Source of the DNA: Lysobacteraceae bacterium NML07-0707
GTDB taxonomy: Bacteria; Pseudomonadota; Gammaproteobacteria; Xanthomonadales; Xanthomonadaceae
DNA length: 46,499 bases
NCBI GenBank assembly: GCA_002798295.1
Contig: NWQT01000020.1
Span: 1 to 46,499 of the forward strand
Direction of reading: 5' to 3'
Positions 17,376 through 27,532 of the stretch are shown here, piece by piece. The position numbers were made by a program, and so were the translations under genes. A model generated the notes under the pieces. The model ran no database searches and had not been told where the DNA came from. It saw only the letters and a list, made by a program, of their open reading frames with translations. Numbering within the stretch: position 1 is the first letter of the stretch; each line of letters opens with the position of its first letter.

Positions 17376-17407
17376 TTGACCCAGCGCAGCTGACATGGCT
17401 GAATACT
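17376..17407 (+). promoter_or_regulatory. Possible promoter for the PPC-repeat protein
   Basis: TTGACC at 17376-17381 resembles a -35 box. AT-rich matches downstream (AATACT at 17402-17407, CAATACTAG at 17411-17419) are at non-ideal spacing. This is a weak candidate only. Confidence 0.25.
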
Positions 17408-17448
17408 GCGCAATACTAGACACCCAACCGACTGACAGGAGTCGTTTT

Positions 17449-18591
17449 ATGCAACGCACGCCGCTTTACCTCGCCACTGCCATTGCCACGGTGCTTGCCA
17501 TGGGTACGGCTCATGCGCAAAGCGTGACCCCGATTCGTAGTGGGCAAACCGTTGAAGGCCGTCTGACCCAGAACAGCCCCAAAGAAAGCGACGGCTCGGC
17601 TTATGCCCTGTATCACTATCGTGGCAATGCTGGCGATCGCATCTTGGTGGAGATGCAGTCCAATGATTTTGATACCTTCCTGACCGTTGGCAGCCGCACT
17701 GGCGAGGATTGTGATGATTGCCGCCGCAATGACGATGGCGGCGAAGGCACCAACAGCCGCCTGCGCTATACCCTGCCTGCCAATGGCCAAGTGCAAATCC
17801 GCGCAGGCGCCTTGGGCGATGATGACCTCGGTCGCTACAGCCTCAAGATCAGCGCGGCTCCGGCTCTGGTGGCCGCACGTCCGCAGCCGCTGGAAATCGG
17901 TCGTGAAGTCACCGGCGTGCTGGGCAACAACTCTCCGGTGGATGACGAAGAACGTCCCTACCAGTTGTGGACACTGCAAGGTGCGCCTAACCAAACCCTG
18001 GTTGTGCGCATGAAATCCGAGAACCTCGACTCCATGCTGAAATACGGCCAGCTCAACGGCAGCGATTTTTCCCAGGAGTCCGAGGACGATGACGGCGGCC
18101 AGGGTCTGAATTCCCGCCTGCGCATCACCCTGGATGCCCAGGGGCGCGGCGCCATTCGCGCCACCACCCCAATGGAAGACAACAGTGGCAGCTATACCAT
18201 CAGCGCGATGGTACCGGCTCCGGCACGTCCGCCACGGGTGAGCGATATCGATATCGGCAACTCCATTCGTGGCAAGCTTGATGGCAACTCCAATATCGAC
18301 CCGGAAGATGATAGCCAATTCAATGTCTATCGCATCAAGGGACGCGCCGGGCAGCGCCTGCAAGTGCGGCTGGATTCGGACGACTTTGATGCCAAACTGC
18401 GCTGGGGTATCTTCAACGGCAGCGAATTCATCCTCGACAGCGAGGACGATGATGGCGGCGGCGGCACCAACTCGCGCCTGACCGTCACCCTGGACGCTTC
18501 AGGCCAGGGACGCATCGTTGTCAGCGCCCTTGATGGCAGCGGCGAAGGTAATTACACACTTTCAGTCACCAACGCCCCCAGCGGCCGCTGA
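17449..18591 (+). CDS. Secreted protein with three PPC-like, Asp-rich repeats
   Basis: A 380-residue exported protein: signal peptide about 1-23 (cut near AHA-Q), then three tandem beta-sandwich repeats of about 115-120 residues resembling the bacterial pre-peptidase C-terminal (PPC) domain. Each begins with a 'G-x-V-x-G-x-L' strand, continues with YRGNAGDRI / QGAPNQTL / IKGRAGQRL, and ends with an acidic loop followed by NSRL: NDDGGEGTNSRL, EDDDGGQGLNSRL, EDDDGGGGTNSRL. The acid loops suggest calcium binding. No catalytic domain is present, unlike most PPC proteins, where PPC is a tail on a protease. ACAGGAG precedes ATG 17449. It is a stand-alone unit, with a terminator following. Confidence 0.75.
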   Translation: MQRTPLYLATAIATVLAMGTAHAQSVTPIRSGQTVEGRLTQNSPKESDGSAYALYHYRGNAGDRILVEMQSNDFDTFLTVGSRTGEDCDDCRRNDDGGEGTNSRLRYTLPANGQVQIRAGALGDDDLGRYSLKISAAPALVAARPQPLEIGREVTGVLGNNSPVDDEERPYQLWTLQGAPNQTLVVRMKSENLDSMLKYGQLNGSDFSQESEDDDGGQGLNSRLRITLDAQGRGAIRATTPMEDNSGSYTISAMVPAPARPPRVSDIDIGNSIRGKLDGNSNIDPEDDSQFNVYRIKGRAGQRLQVRLDSDDFDAKLRWGIFNGSEFILDSEDDDGGGGTNSRLTVTLDASGQGRIVVSALDGSGEGNYTLSVTNAPSGR

Positions 18592-18606
18592 TCGCCCTTG
18601 CAATCG

Positions 18607-18640
18607 CAAACAAAAACCGCCATTTGGCGGTTTTTGTTTG
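18607..18640. terminator. Strong bidirectional terminator
   Basis: CAAACAAAAACCGCCA, loop TT, TGGCGGTTTTTGTTTG is a 16-bp perfect inverted repeat with A/T runs. It serves the PPC protein on plus and murA on minus, which converge here. Confidence 0.93.
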
Positions 18641-18658
18641 AACGGCATGTAGTTGTGT

Positions 18659-20181
<1,523 letters not shown>

Positions 20182-20248
20182 CGGGCGAGCCTTGAAATGC
20201 GTAAAATGAGCGCGCCATTCTACTCCGGCCCAATCCCGTTACCACGCG

Positions 20249-21223
20249 ATGCCTTCCGATAAGTCCCTGCTTGCCAGCGCCCGCCGCGTGTTCGACACCG
20301 AACGCCAGGCGCTTGATGCGGTCTTCGCCCGTCTTGATGGCGATTTTACCCGCGCCTGCCAATTGATATTGCAAAGCCGTGGTCGCGTGGTCTGCACCGG
20401 CATGGGCAAGTCCGGCCATATCGCCCGCAAAATCGCCGCCACGCTCGCTTCCACCGGCACCCCGGCATTCTTCGTGCATCCGGGCGAAGCCGGTCACGGC
20501 GACCTTGGCATGATTACCGATGCCGACCTGGTGCTGGCACTATCCAATTCCGGCGAAACCGATGAGCTCGTCATGCTGCTGCCGGTATTGGCACGACAGG
20601 GCAACCGGCTGGTGGCCATAACCGGCCGGCCGGTCTCCACGCTGGCGCGCGCCGCCGATGCGCATATCGATGCCAGTGTCCCGGCCGAAGCCTGTCCACA
20701 TGACTTGGCGCCGACCAGCTCCACCACTGCCGCACTGGTACTGGGCGATGCGCTGGCGGTGGCGCTTCTGGAAGCGCGCGGCTTTACCCCGGATGATTTT
20801 GCCCGCTCGCATCCGGCCGGCAGCCTTGGCCGTCGGCTGCTGCTGCATATCCATGATGTGATGCACACCGGTGAGGAAATCCCGCAGGTGCCACACACCG
20901 CACAACTCACCGACGCGCTGATGGAAATCAGCCGCAAACGCATGGGCATGACCGCCGTGGTCGATGACGGCGGCCGTCTGGTGGGTCTGTTCACCGACGG
21001 CGACCTGCGCCGCACCCTGGATGCAGGCGTGGATGTGCACAATACCCGGATCGCCGATGTCATGACCCGCAATCCCAAAACCATTGATGCCCAGGCACTG
21101 GCGGTGGAGGCCGCGCAATTGATGGAAGCGCATAAAATCAGCGGTCTGGTGGTGACCGATAGCGAGCAGCGCCTGCTCGGTGCGCTTAATATTCATGACC
21201 TGTTGCGCGCCCGCGTGGTTTGA
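20249..21223 (+). CDS. kdsD: D-arabinose 5-phosphate isomerase KdsD
   Basis: A 324-residue enzyme making arabinose 5-phosphate from ribulose 5-phosphate for Kdo and lipopolysaccharide synthesis. The SIS domain (about 35-170) contains GMGKSGHIARKIAATLASTG and ALSNSGETDEL; two CBS domains fill about 205-324 (VMHTGEEIP, VMTRNPKTI). The C-terminal domains may sense nucleotides. It is the first gene of the kdsD-kdsC-lptC-lptA-lptB-rpoN run; kdsC begins 25 nt after its stop. Confidence 0.95.
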   Translation: MPSDKSLLASARRVFDTERQALDAVFARLDGDFTRACQLILQSRGRVVCTGMGKSGHIARKIAATLASTGTPAFFVHPGEAGHGDLGMITDADLVLALSNSGETDELVMLLPVLARQGNRLVAITGRPVSTLARAADAHIDASVPAEACPHDLAPTSSTTAALVLGDALAVALLEARGFTPDDFARSHPAGSLGRRLLLHIHDVMHTGEEIPQVPHTAQLTDALMEISRKRMGMTAVVDDGGRLVGLFTDGDLRRTLDAGVDVHNTRIADVMTRNPKTIDAQALAVEAAQLMEAHKISGLVVTDSEQRLLGALNIHDLLRARVV

Positions 21224-21248
21224 TTCTTGCCCTTTGCCCTTGCCTGCC

Positions 21249-21803
21249 ATGTCCCAAGCTGCCTACCCTGCCGAACTTCTCGCCCGCGCCCGCCGCATCC
21301 GGCTGGCCTGCTTTGATGTGGACGGCACGCTGACCGAGGGGCATCTGCATTTTGACGAGCAAGGCCACGAATACAAATCCTTCCACGCGCACGATGGCAT
21401 GGGGCTGTCGCTGCTGCGCAAAAACGGCATCGAAGTGGCGCTGATTACCGCACGGCGCAGCAAGGTCACCGAAAACCGCGGCGCCGAGCTTGGACTTGCC
21501 GAAGTCCATACCGCCGCACACGACAAGCTCGCCACCACCCTTGATATCGCCACACGTCTTGGCATCAGGATGGATGAGGTCGCCTTCATGGGCGATGACC
21601 TGGTGGACTTGCGGGTATTTGCGCATGTCGGCCTTGCCGTGGCGCCGGCCAATGTGCACGCCTGGACGGCACCGCATGCGCACTGGATTACCCCACAGCG
21701 AGGCGGTCACGGTGCAGCGCGCAACTTGTGCGACCTGCTGCTGGTGGCCCAGGAAAAACAGGCTGCGGTGCTGGCGAGCTTTGGCATGGAGCTTGTGCAA
21801 TGA
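21249..21803 (+). CDS. kdsC: 3-deoxy-D-manno-octulosonate 8-phosphate phosphatase KdsC
   Basis: A 184-residue C0-type HAD phosphatase that releases free Kdo from Kdo 8-phosphate. The nucleophile motif is FDVDGTLTEG (Asp23, acid/base Asp25), then ITARRS (motif II), and GDDLVDLRV (motif IV). It has no cap domain, hence works as a tetramer. The start at 21249 (MSQAAYPAELL) is chosen over a 23-codon upstream extension overlapping kdsD. The stop overlaps the lptC ATG (ATGA). Confidence 0.94.
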   Translation: MSQAAYPAELLARARRIRLACFDVDGTLTEGHLHFDEQGHEYKSFHAHDGMGLSLLRKNGIEVALITARRSKVTENRGAELGLAEVHTAAHDKLATTLDIATRLGIRMDEVAFMGDDLVDLRVFAHVGLAVAPANVHAWTAPHAHWITPQRGGHGAARNLCDLLLVAQEKQAAVLASFGMELVQ

Positions 21804-22357
21804 ACTGGCGCACTGCAATCATGCTGGCGCTCATCGCCGCCTCCATTGCCATCGGCATTGCCATCCAGCGGCAGCAGGAACGTTTGCACCGTGATGACGG
21901 TGCGGCAAGTTATCGCTCCGACTACACCCTGCACGATTTCCAGCTCACCACGCTCAACAAGGATGGCAGCGAAGCCTTCACCCTGGCCGCGCCCCAGTTG
22001 CAGCGCAACCCGGAAAACCGCGAGATGGATATCGCAACCCCCAATTTTCATTTCCCCGACAGCAAGGCACGCCGCTGGCGCGCCCAGTCGCGCACTGCCT
22101 GGGTCAATGCCGATGGCACTGAGGTACGCTTGCGCGATGATGTCCGCCTGGAAGCGCCCGATGGTGAAAGCCAGCTGCGCATGGAAACCGCATCGCTCGA
22201 TGTTTTCCCCGACGCCGGCATCGCCAGCAGCGATGCGGAAGTGCTGATCAGCCAGCCAGGTGTCACAATTCGCGGTCGCGGGCTTGAAGCCCAGCTTGAA
22301 AGCAACCGCGTCACACTCAAATCCGAGGTTCGCAGCCGTTATGTCCCCAATCCGTAA
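21800..22357 (+). CDS. lptC: Lipopolysaccharide transport protein LptC
   Basis: A 185-residue bitopic inner-membrane protein. An N-terminal membrane helix (about 4-22, AIMLALIAASIAIGIA) precedes a periplasmic beta-jellyroll (about 45-180) that passes lipopolysaccharide from LptB2FG to LptA. It begins inside the kdsC stop and its end overlaps lptA by 17 nt, implying coupled translation. The sequence is weakly conserved in this family, so gene order is the strong evidence. Confidence 0.9.
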   Translation: MNWRTAIMLALIAASIAIGIAIQRQQERLHRDDGAASYRSDYTLHDFQLTTLNKDGSEAFTLAAPQLQRNPENREMDIATPNFHFPDSKARRWRAQSRTAWVNADGTEVRLRDDVRLEAPDGESQLRMETASLDVFPDAGIASSDAEVLISQPGVTIRGRGLEAQLESNRVTLKSEVRSRYVPNP

Positions 22358-22835
22358 AACCCTTCTCACTGCTTTTGCGCTGGCCATGGCTGGCAGCGCC
22401 TGGGCGCGTTCCTCCGATCGCAATCAGGCCATGACCATCGACAGCAACTGGCAAAGCTGTGGACTGGGCGAAAACATGAGCTGCGAGCTGCGCGGCAATA
22501 TCGTCATCAACCAGGGCACGCTGCGCATCAATGCCGCGCAGGGCACCATCAACCAGGCCAATGGCCGTCCCAACCGGGCAAGGCTCACTGGCGGCGTCAC
22601 CATGCGCCAGGAACTGGACGATGGCACCCCCATCAATACCCGCTCGGGCAGTGTGGATTACGACTTCAATACTGAAATCATCATCCTCACCGGCAATGTC
22701 GAAATCACCCAGCCGCGCGGCAACCTGCGTGGCGAGCGCGTGGTTTACAACATGAAAACCGGCCAGGTGCAAAGTGGCGGGCAGGAAGGCGGTGGCCGCG
22801 TACGCATGACCATCCAGCCCAAGGCAGGTGGCTGA
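22341..22835 (+). CDS. lptA: Lipopolysaccharide transport periplasmic protein LptA
   Basis: A 164-residue OstA-type protein. The signal peptide is about 1-22 (cut after SAWA), then a beta-jellyroll with [14 protein letters not shown] and [19 protein letters not shown], the repeated 'G-N-V-x-I' strands of the family. LptA forms the periplasmic bridge carrying lipopolysaccharide to LptDE. ATG 22341 lies inside the end of lptC. The stop shares one base with the lptB ATG. Confidence 0.93.
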   Translation: MSPIRKTLLTAFALAMAGSAWARSSDRNQAMTIDSNWQSCGLGENMSCELRGNIVINQGTLRINAAQGTINQANGRPNRARLTGGVTMRQELDDGTPINTRSGSVDYDFNTEIIILTGNVEITQPRGNLRGERVVYNMKTGQVQSGGQEGGGRVRMTIQPKAGG

Positions 22836-23554
22836 TGCTGAAAGCCCAAGGTCTTCGCAAACGCTACAAATCGCGCACGGTGGTGCGTGATTTTGGCCTG
22901 AATCTGGATGCTGGCGAAGTGGTCGGCCTGCTCGGCCCCAACGGCGCGGGCAAAACCACCTGCTTCTACATGATTGTCGGCCTGGTGGCCGTCGATGGCG
23001 GTCGCATCGAGCTCGATGGCAAGGACATCACCCATATGCCGATGTACGAGCGCGGCAAACTGGGCGTGGGCTATCTGCCACAGGAGCCTTCGGTATTTCG
23101 CAAGCTTTCGGTGGCCGATAACCTGCGTCTGGTGCTGGAGCTGCGTCCCGATCTTGACCGTGCCGGTCGTGAGCGCGAACTTGCCAACCTGATGGACGAG
23201 TTGCAAGTCGCCCATGTCGCCGAGCAAAACGGCGCCAGTCTCTCCGGCGGCGAGCGTCGTCGCGTGGAAATCGCCCGCGCCCTGGCCGCCAATCCACGCA
23301 TGATGCTGCTGGACGAGCCATTTGCCGGGGTTGATCCGATTTCCATCGGCGAAATCCAGCGCATCATCACCCATCTCAAGAACCGCGGCATCGGCGTCCT
23401 GATCACCGACCACAATGTGCGCGAAACCCTGGGGATTTGCGACCGCGCCTATATCCTCAGTGAAGGCGAAGTACTGGCGCAGGGCGCACCGGACGCACTG
23501 CTTGCCAACCCCGAGGTGCGCCGCGTCTATCTGGGTGAAACTTTCCGTCTTTGA
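22835..23554 (+). CDS. lptB: Lipopolysaccharide export ATPase LptB
   Basis: A 239-residue ABC ATPase. Walker A is [12 protein letters not shown], the Q-loop is YLPQEPSVF, the signature is [15 protein letters not shown] and Walker B is [12 protein letters not shown], with the switch His in [10 protein letters not shown]. It powers LptFG extraction of lipopolysaccharide. The motif set and length match LptB. It is followed by rpoN after 29 nt, the classical order. Confidence 0.96.
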   Translation: MLKAQGLRKRYKSRTVVRDFGLNLDAGEVVGLLGPNGAGKTTCFYMIVGLVAVDGGRIELDGKDITHMPMYERGKLGVGYLPQEPSVFRKLSVADNLRLVLELRPDLDRAGRERELANLMDELQVAHVAEQNGASLSGGERRRVEIARALAANPRMMLLDEPFAGVDPISIGEIQRIITHLKNRGIGVLITDHNVRETLGICDRAYILSEGEVLAQGAPDALLANPEVRRVYLGETFRL

Positions 23555-23583
23555 TATGCTTCCAAGCCTCGGGGAGAGGCTTT

Positions 23584-25014
23584 GTGAAACAACATCTGAC
23601 TGCACGCCAGACCCAGCAGCTTGCGCTGACGCCACAACTGCGTCAGGCGCTGGCCGTGTTGCAAATGTCGGCAGCCGAACTCGAAGCCGAAATTGCCGAC
23701 GCGATTGAGTCCAATCCGCTGCTGGAATGGCAGGAATCCGGCAGCGCTGAACTGCCGGGCGAACGTGAATATGCCGAGTCCGAAGCCCGCAATGAAGACA
23801 ATGGGCACGAAGACTGGTCGCAGATACGTGAAGATGCCGACTGGGGCGAGCATGATGATGACTGGCATCCCGGCAATGCAGGCCATCATGGCGATGAAGA
23901 AGGCGATAGCCAGGCCGAGCGCCAGGCGGCTCCGGAAAGCCTGCAAGCCCACCTGCAATGGCAGCTGCGGCTGAGCCACCTCGGCCCGCGCGACATGCAG
24001 ATCGGCGCTGCGCTGATTGATGCCATCGACAATGACGGCTATCTGCGCGAACCGCTGCAAAACATCCTCGATGCCCTGCCCGCCCAATGGCAAGTCGATC
24101 ACGATGACCTCCTGCCGGTACTGCATCTGATTCAGCATTTCGACCCGCTGGCGGTGGGTAGCCGCAGCCTGGGCGAATGTCTCAGCATCCAGTTGCAACA
24201 ATTGCCTGCCGACACGCCTGCGCGCGCGCTGGCGCTGCAAATTGCCGGCCAATACATCGAACAATTGCCCAAAATCGGCGCCACCGGCATCGCCCGCGAA
24301 TGCGGTTGCGACTGCACCGAGGCCGAGGCCGCCATCAATCTGTTGCGCAGCCTGGAGCCACGCCCGGGAAGCAGCATCGGCAGCATCGACCACGATGCCT
24401 ATATCACCCCGGATGCCAGGATTTTCCGAAAAAATGGCCGTTGGTGTGTCGCCCTGACCACAGCTGCCCGTCCTGCCATTGCCATCAACCGCGAATATGC
24501 ACGCATGGCCGCCGAAGCCGCAGGCAGTGATGGCCAATACCTGCGTGGCCGCCTGCAGGAAGCGCGCTGGCTTTTGAAAAATATCGAGCAGCGCGGCCAA
24601 ACCCTGCTGCGCGTGCTCGAATGTCTCGTCCGCGAGCAGTCGGCCTTTCTGGAGTATGGCGAAGCGGCACTGCGCCCCTTGACCCTGCGCGAAATCGCCG
24701 CGCGTCTGGAACTGCACGAATCCACCATCTCCCGCGCCATCGCCCGCAAATACGTGCACACCCCGCGTGGCACGCTGGCCGTACGCGATTTCTTCTCCTC
24801 CGGCATCGACAACGACGGCGTGGCCGCTTCCAGCATCGCCATCCAGTCGATGATTCGCGAGCTGATCGATGCCGAAAACCCGCGCAAGCCGCTCTCGGAT
24901 GCCGCCCTTACCCAAAAGCTCAAGGAGGCCGGGGTTCCGGTTGCCCGCCGTACCGTGGCCAAATATCGAGAGGCGCTGGGTATCGCCTCATCGCAAGCGC
25001 GCGCGCGGCTGTAG
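23584..25014 (+). CDS. rpoN: RNA polymerase sigma-54 factor RpoN
   Basis: A 476-residue sigma-54. Region I (about 1-50, with QLALTPQLRQALAVLQMS) receives activator signals. Region II (about 55-115) is very acidic with His. The core-binding domain and helix-turn-helix follow, and the C-terminal RpoN box is a perfect ARRTVAKYRE, which reads the -24 element. The start is GTG 23584 (VKQHLTARQTQQLAL), supported by GGGGAGAGG 5 nt upstream and by region I beginning here; the frame runs 11 codons further up. Confidence 0.94.
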   Translation: MKQHLTARQTQQLALTPQLRQALAVLQMSAAELEAEIADAIESNPLLEWQESGSAELPGEREYAESEARNEDNGHEDWSQIREDADWGEHDDDWHPGNAGHHGDEEGDSQAERQAAPESLQAHLQWQLRLSHLGPRDMQIGAALIDAIDNDGYLREPLQNILDALPAQWQVDHDDLLPVLHLIQHFDPLAVGSRSLGECLSIQLQQLPADTPARALALQIAGQYIEQLPKIGATGIARECGCDCTEAEAAINLLRSLEPRPGSSIGSIDHDAYITPDARIFRKNGRWCVALTTAARPAIAINREYARMAAEAAGSDGQYLRGRLQEARWLLKNIEQRGQTLLRVLECLVREQSAFLEYGEAALRPLTLREIAARLELHESTISRAIARKYVHTPRGTLAVRDFFSSGIDNDGVAASSIAIQSMIRELIDAENPRKPLSDAALTQKLKEAGVPVARRTVAKYREALGIASSQARARL

Positions 25015-25143
25015 TTTTTTCTTTTGTGGGTGTCTTTTTGGGTTTTCTGAAAATTTTTAACTCAGGTTTCACCCCAAAACCGCCAATTTGCGCGATGCTG
25101 TAGCTGTAGTTTCCCAACCACACGCCAACCGAAGGAGGCGACC

Positions 25144-25473
25144 ATGCAAGTTGAAGTCCATGGCCAGAACATCGAAGTCACCGACGCCCTGAAGCAATAC
25201 GCCGAAGAAAAAATGGCTCGGCTTGAGCGCCATGCGGTATCGCGCGATGTGGATGTGCGCATCCAGCTGCGGGTGGACAAGCCCGACCACCATGCTGCCG
25301 GCAATGTCAAGCTCGCCGGTGCCGACTTCCATGCCGATGCCAGTGGCCAGACCATGTACGCCGCCATTGACCTGCTGACCGACAAGTTCGACCGCCTGCT
25401 GCTCAAGCACAAGGAAAAAACCGTCGACCACCATCGCGGTGAAAACCCGGCACGCGAAGGCACGTTCGGTTAA
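25144..25473 (+). CDS. hpf: Ribosome hibernation promoting factor, short form
   Basis: A 109-residue HPF/YfiA protein (beta-alpha-beta-beta-beta-alpha fold) that binds the 30S decoding region in stationary phase and promotes ribosome dimers. It starts MQVEVHGQNIEVTDALKQY, with KMARLERH shortly after. It lacks the long-HPF dimerisation domain. A very strong ribosome site (AAGGAGG) is 6 nt before ATG. It follows rpoN by 129 nt, as in most proteobacteria. Confidence 0.92.
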   Translation: MQVEVHGQNIEVTDALKQYAEEKMARLERHAVSRDVDVRIQLRVDKPDHHAAGNVKLAGADFHADASGQTMYAAIDLLTDKFDRLLLKHKEKTVDHHRGENPAREGTFG

Positions 25474-25529
25474 GTCCGCCGCTAGGCCGCAAGGCATGAA
25501 ACATGCCGCTGATAGTTAGCCACCCAAAC

Positions 25530-25570
25530 CATCGCCATCCTGTCCAGCTGCCAGGATGGCGATATTTTGT
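25530..25570 (+). terminator. Terminator-like hairpin after hpf
   Basis: ATCGCCATCCTG, 9-nt loop, CAGGATGGCGAT: a 12-bp perfect stem (25531-25542 with 25552-25563), followed by ATTTTGTTG. It separates hpf from rapZ. The 180 nt between these genes hold this hairpin and no open frame; ptsN and hprK, often found here, are missing. Confidence 0.8.
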
Positions 25571-25655
25571 TGACGATACCAGTCAGCCTTTTGCCCGGGG
25601 ATAATGCAGGGATTGCACACCGCCGCCCTCACCCAGCCGTCCTGGATTCTTGAGC

Positions 25656-26531
25656 ATGACCTCACCTGAGCCATCTTCACTTCTGCTGCTGACCGGCATG
25701 TCTGGCTCGGGCAAATCCATTGCACTGCGCACCCTGGAAGACTCCGGCTATTACTGCATCGACAACCTGCCAGCGGAGCTGCTCACCGAAGCGCTGCGCA
25801 GCCTGCGCAACCAGGAACTGGAGTCTCCCGAGCGGCTGGCATGCGCCATCGACATCCGCAGCCGCAACGACTTGGCACAGATGCCTGAATGGCTTTCGGC
25901 GCTGGCACGCGAAGGCCAGGCCGCACAACTGGTATTCATCGACTCGGACAATGATGTCCTGCTGCGCCGCTATGCCGATACCCGCCGCCGTCATCCCTTG
26001 AGCCATCTGGGACTGGCACTGGCCGATGCCATCACCCTGGAGCGTCAGGCACTCAAGCCCCTGCGCGCCCTGGCCGACCACGTCATCGACAGCAGCACGA
26101 TGAATGTGCATCAGCTGCGCCGCGCCATCATCGAGCGCCTGGGCGTAGGTGATGACCTGCCCCCGGCCTTGCTGTTCCAGTCCTTTGCCTACAAGCGCGG
26201 CCTGCCCCCGGATGCCGATTTCGTGTTTGATGCGCGGGTGCTGCCCAATCCGCATTGGAATCCGGCACTGCGCCCGCTCTCCGGCCGTGACCGCGCCGTG
26301 CGCGATTTTTTTGAGCAAGCCCCGGACGTACAGGCCTATCTGGCCCAAGTGCGCGACATGCTGGAAAGCTGGTTACCGCGCCTGCGCCATGACACCCGCA
26401 GCTATATCACCATCGCCTTTGGTTGCAGCGGCGGCCGTCACCGCTCGGTATATCTGGCCGAAACCCTGGCCGCCCATGTCCGCAACCACGGCTGGCCGGA
26501 TGCGGCCACCTTTCACCGTGAACTCGACTAA
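25656..26531 (+). CDS. rapZ: RNase adapter protein RapZ (YvcJ family)
   Basis: A 291-residue P-loop protein. The Walker A motif is GMSGSGKS (about 14-21). A C-terminal domain carries GCSGGRHRSVYLAE, the signature for binding regulatory RNA and sugar. In E. coli it senses glucosamine 6-phosphate and directs RNase E to the sRNA GlmZ. ATG 25656 is preferred to TTG 25650. It follows rpoN-hpf as in other gammaproteobacteria, and the EIIA gene starts 14 nt after it. Confidence 0.94.
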   Translation: MTSPEPSSLLLLTGMSGSGKSIALRTLEDSGYYCIDNLPAELLTEALRSLRNQELESPERLACAIDIRSRNDLAQMPEWLSALAREGQAAQLVFIDSDNDVLLRRYADTRRRHPLSHLGLALADAITLERQALKPLRALADHVIDSSTMNVHQLRRAIIERLGVGDDLPPALLFQSFAYKRGLPPDADFVFDARVLPNPHWNPALRPLSGRDRAVRDFFEQAPDVQAYLAQVRDMLESWLPRLRHDTRSYITIAFGCSGGRHRSVYLAETLAAHVRNHGWPDAATFHRELD

Positions 26532-26545
26532 ACCGCCAGAGCCCC

Positions 26546-26941
26546 ATGTCAACCGGCATTCTTGTCATCACCCATCCCGGCATCGGCCACGCACTTGTCG
26601 ATAATGCCCGGCAGATTCTGCGCAACCTGCCGCTGAAAATCGAAGCCTTTGAAGTGCCTTCCGATGCCGACCTTGATGCCCTCCTGCCTGCTGCCAGTGG
26701 CGCCCTGCGGCGCGTGGATGCTGGGGATGGCGTACTGATTCTGGTCGATATGTATGGCGCCCCCCCCAGCCAGCTGGCACAAAAACTGACCCAGCTGGGC
26801 ACCCCCTGCAAGCGCGTGGCCGGAGCCAGCCTGCCAATGCTGCTGCGGGTGATGAACTATCCCGAACACGACCTTGCGCAACTGCAATCCACCGCATCAC
26901 TCGGTGGCCGCAATGCCGTACTGCTGGACGACCCGCTGTAA
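26546..26941 (+). CDS. PTS EIIA component, mannose (Man) family
   Basis: A 131-residue EIIA-Man domain. The phosphorylated His10 is in LVITHPGIGHAL, and LVDMYGAPPSQLA is the family's second motif. In Xanthomonads and related bacteria it belongs to an incomplete regulatory PTS with HPr, EI and HPr kinase and has no sugar permease; it would hold a phosphoryl group as a signal. Here neither ptsH nor ptsI follows; the next DNA is a decayed IS. Confidence 0.9.
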   Translation: MSTGILVITHPGIGHALVDNARQILRNLPLKIEAFEVPSDADLDALLPAASGALRRVDAGDGVLILVDMYGAPPSQLAQKLTQLGTPCKRVAGASLPMLLRVMNYPEHDLAQLQSTASLGGRNAVLLDDPL

Positions 26942-26982
26942 AGCCATATGATCCATCATTCACAAACAGCTAGGGCACGTCA

Positions 26983-27393
26983 TCAAATCATCCAAATGAT
27001 GGCCGAGACGAGGTGGATGGCGCCCAGGAAGTTACATGCCGTCTTGTCATAAAGCGTGGCAATGGCACGCCACTGTTTTAGGCGGGCAAAGAAGTTCTCA
27101 ATAGCGTGACGTTTCTTGTAAAGTGCCGCGTCGCACTCGCGCTGCGCTTTGTTGCGGCTACGTGATGGAATCACTACCTGCTTGCCCGCAGCCCACAAGG
27201 GCTCAATCACTCTGCTATGCGCAGCATAGGCCTTGTCGGCAATCACCGTTTTGCCTGAATTGCCCGGCAACAATGCGTCTGCGTCCTCCAAGTCGTGCGC
27301 CTGCCCAGGGGAGTGGGATTACCGAGCGCATCGATGGTGGCGTGAATTTTGGAACTTAATCCCCCCCTCGGCTGCGACCGATAACTTGGCCAC
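26983..27393 (-). pseudogene. IS5-family transposase 3' fragment (frameshifted)
   Basis: On the minus strand, from about 27393: GGQVIGRSRGG, then a run of seven G's (27361-27367) that breaks the frame, then GLSSKIHATIDALGNP in another frame, then GQAHDLEDADALLPGNSGK, continuing as an intact 102-residue C-terminus with AIENFFARLKQWRAIATLYDK before the stop at 26983. This is the C-terminal DDE half of an IS5-family transposase of a different group from the one at 3781. The N-terminal half is absent, so it is a fragment. Confidence 0.8.
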
Positions 27394-27519
27394 CTTAGCG
27401 TTCGGGTAAATCACGCGAGGGAATTCCTGCCCGGTATTCATGACGAGATCTTCCGCAGCCTTTATCTCTCGGAGAAAGGCTGCTTTGACGTGGTCGACTT
27501 CGGGCGGGCGTCCAGCCAT
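27394..27519 (-). pseudogene. N-terminal fragment of an unknown small protein, cut by the IS5 fragment
   Basis: ATG at 27517-27519 with AGGGAA upstream opens MAGRPPEVDHVKAAFLREIK ... MNTGQEFPRVIYPNAKVAK, about 42-45 residues that do not resemble the transposase; transposase-like sequence starts near 27393 in another frame. It begins 13 nt after the stop of the nuclease gene, so it was probably its operon partner. I do not recognise the family. Confidence 0.5.
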
Positions 27520-27532
27520 TTGGGTTCCCTAT

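Noticed and set aside
23527-24915. 462-codon open frame on minus
   Set aside because: Antisense of rpoN and the end of lptB.
25015-25143. Sigma-54 promoter between rpoN and hpf
   Set aside because: No pair of GG and GC elements at -24/-12 spacing with the conserved flanks.
25474-25655. Search for ptsN or hprK between hpf and rapZ
   Set aside because: Only 182 nt, mostly a terminator hairpin; no frame of useful length and no family motif.
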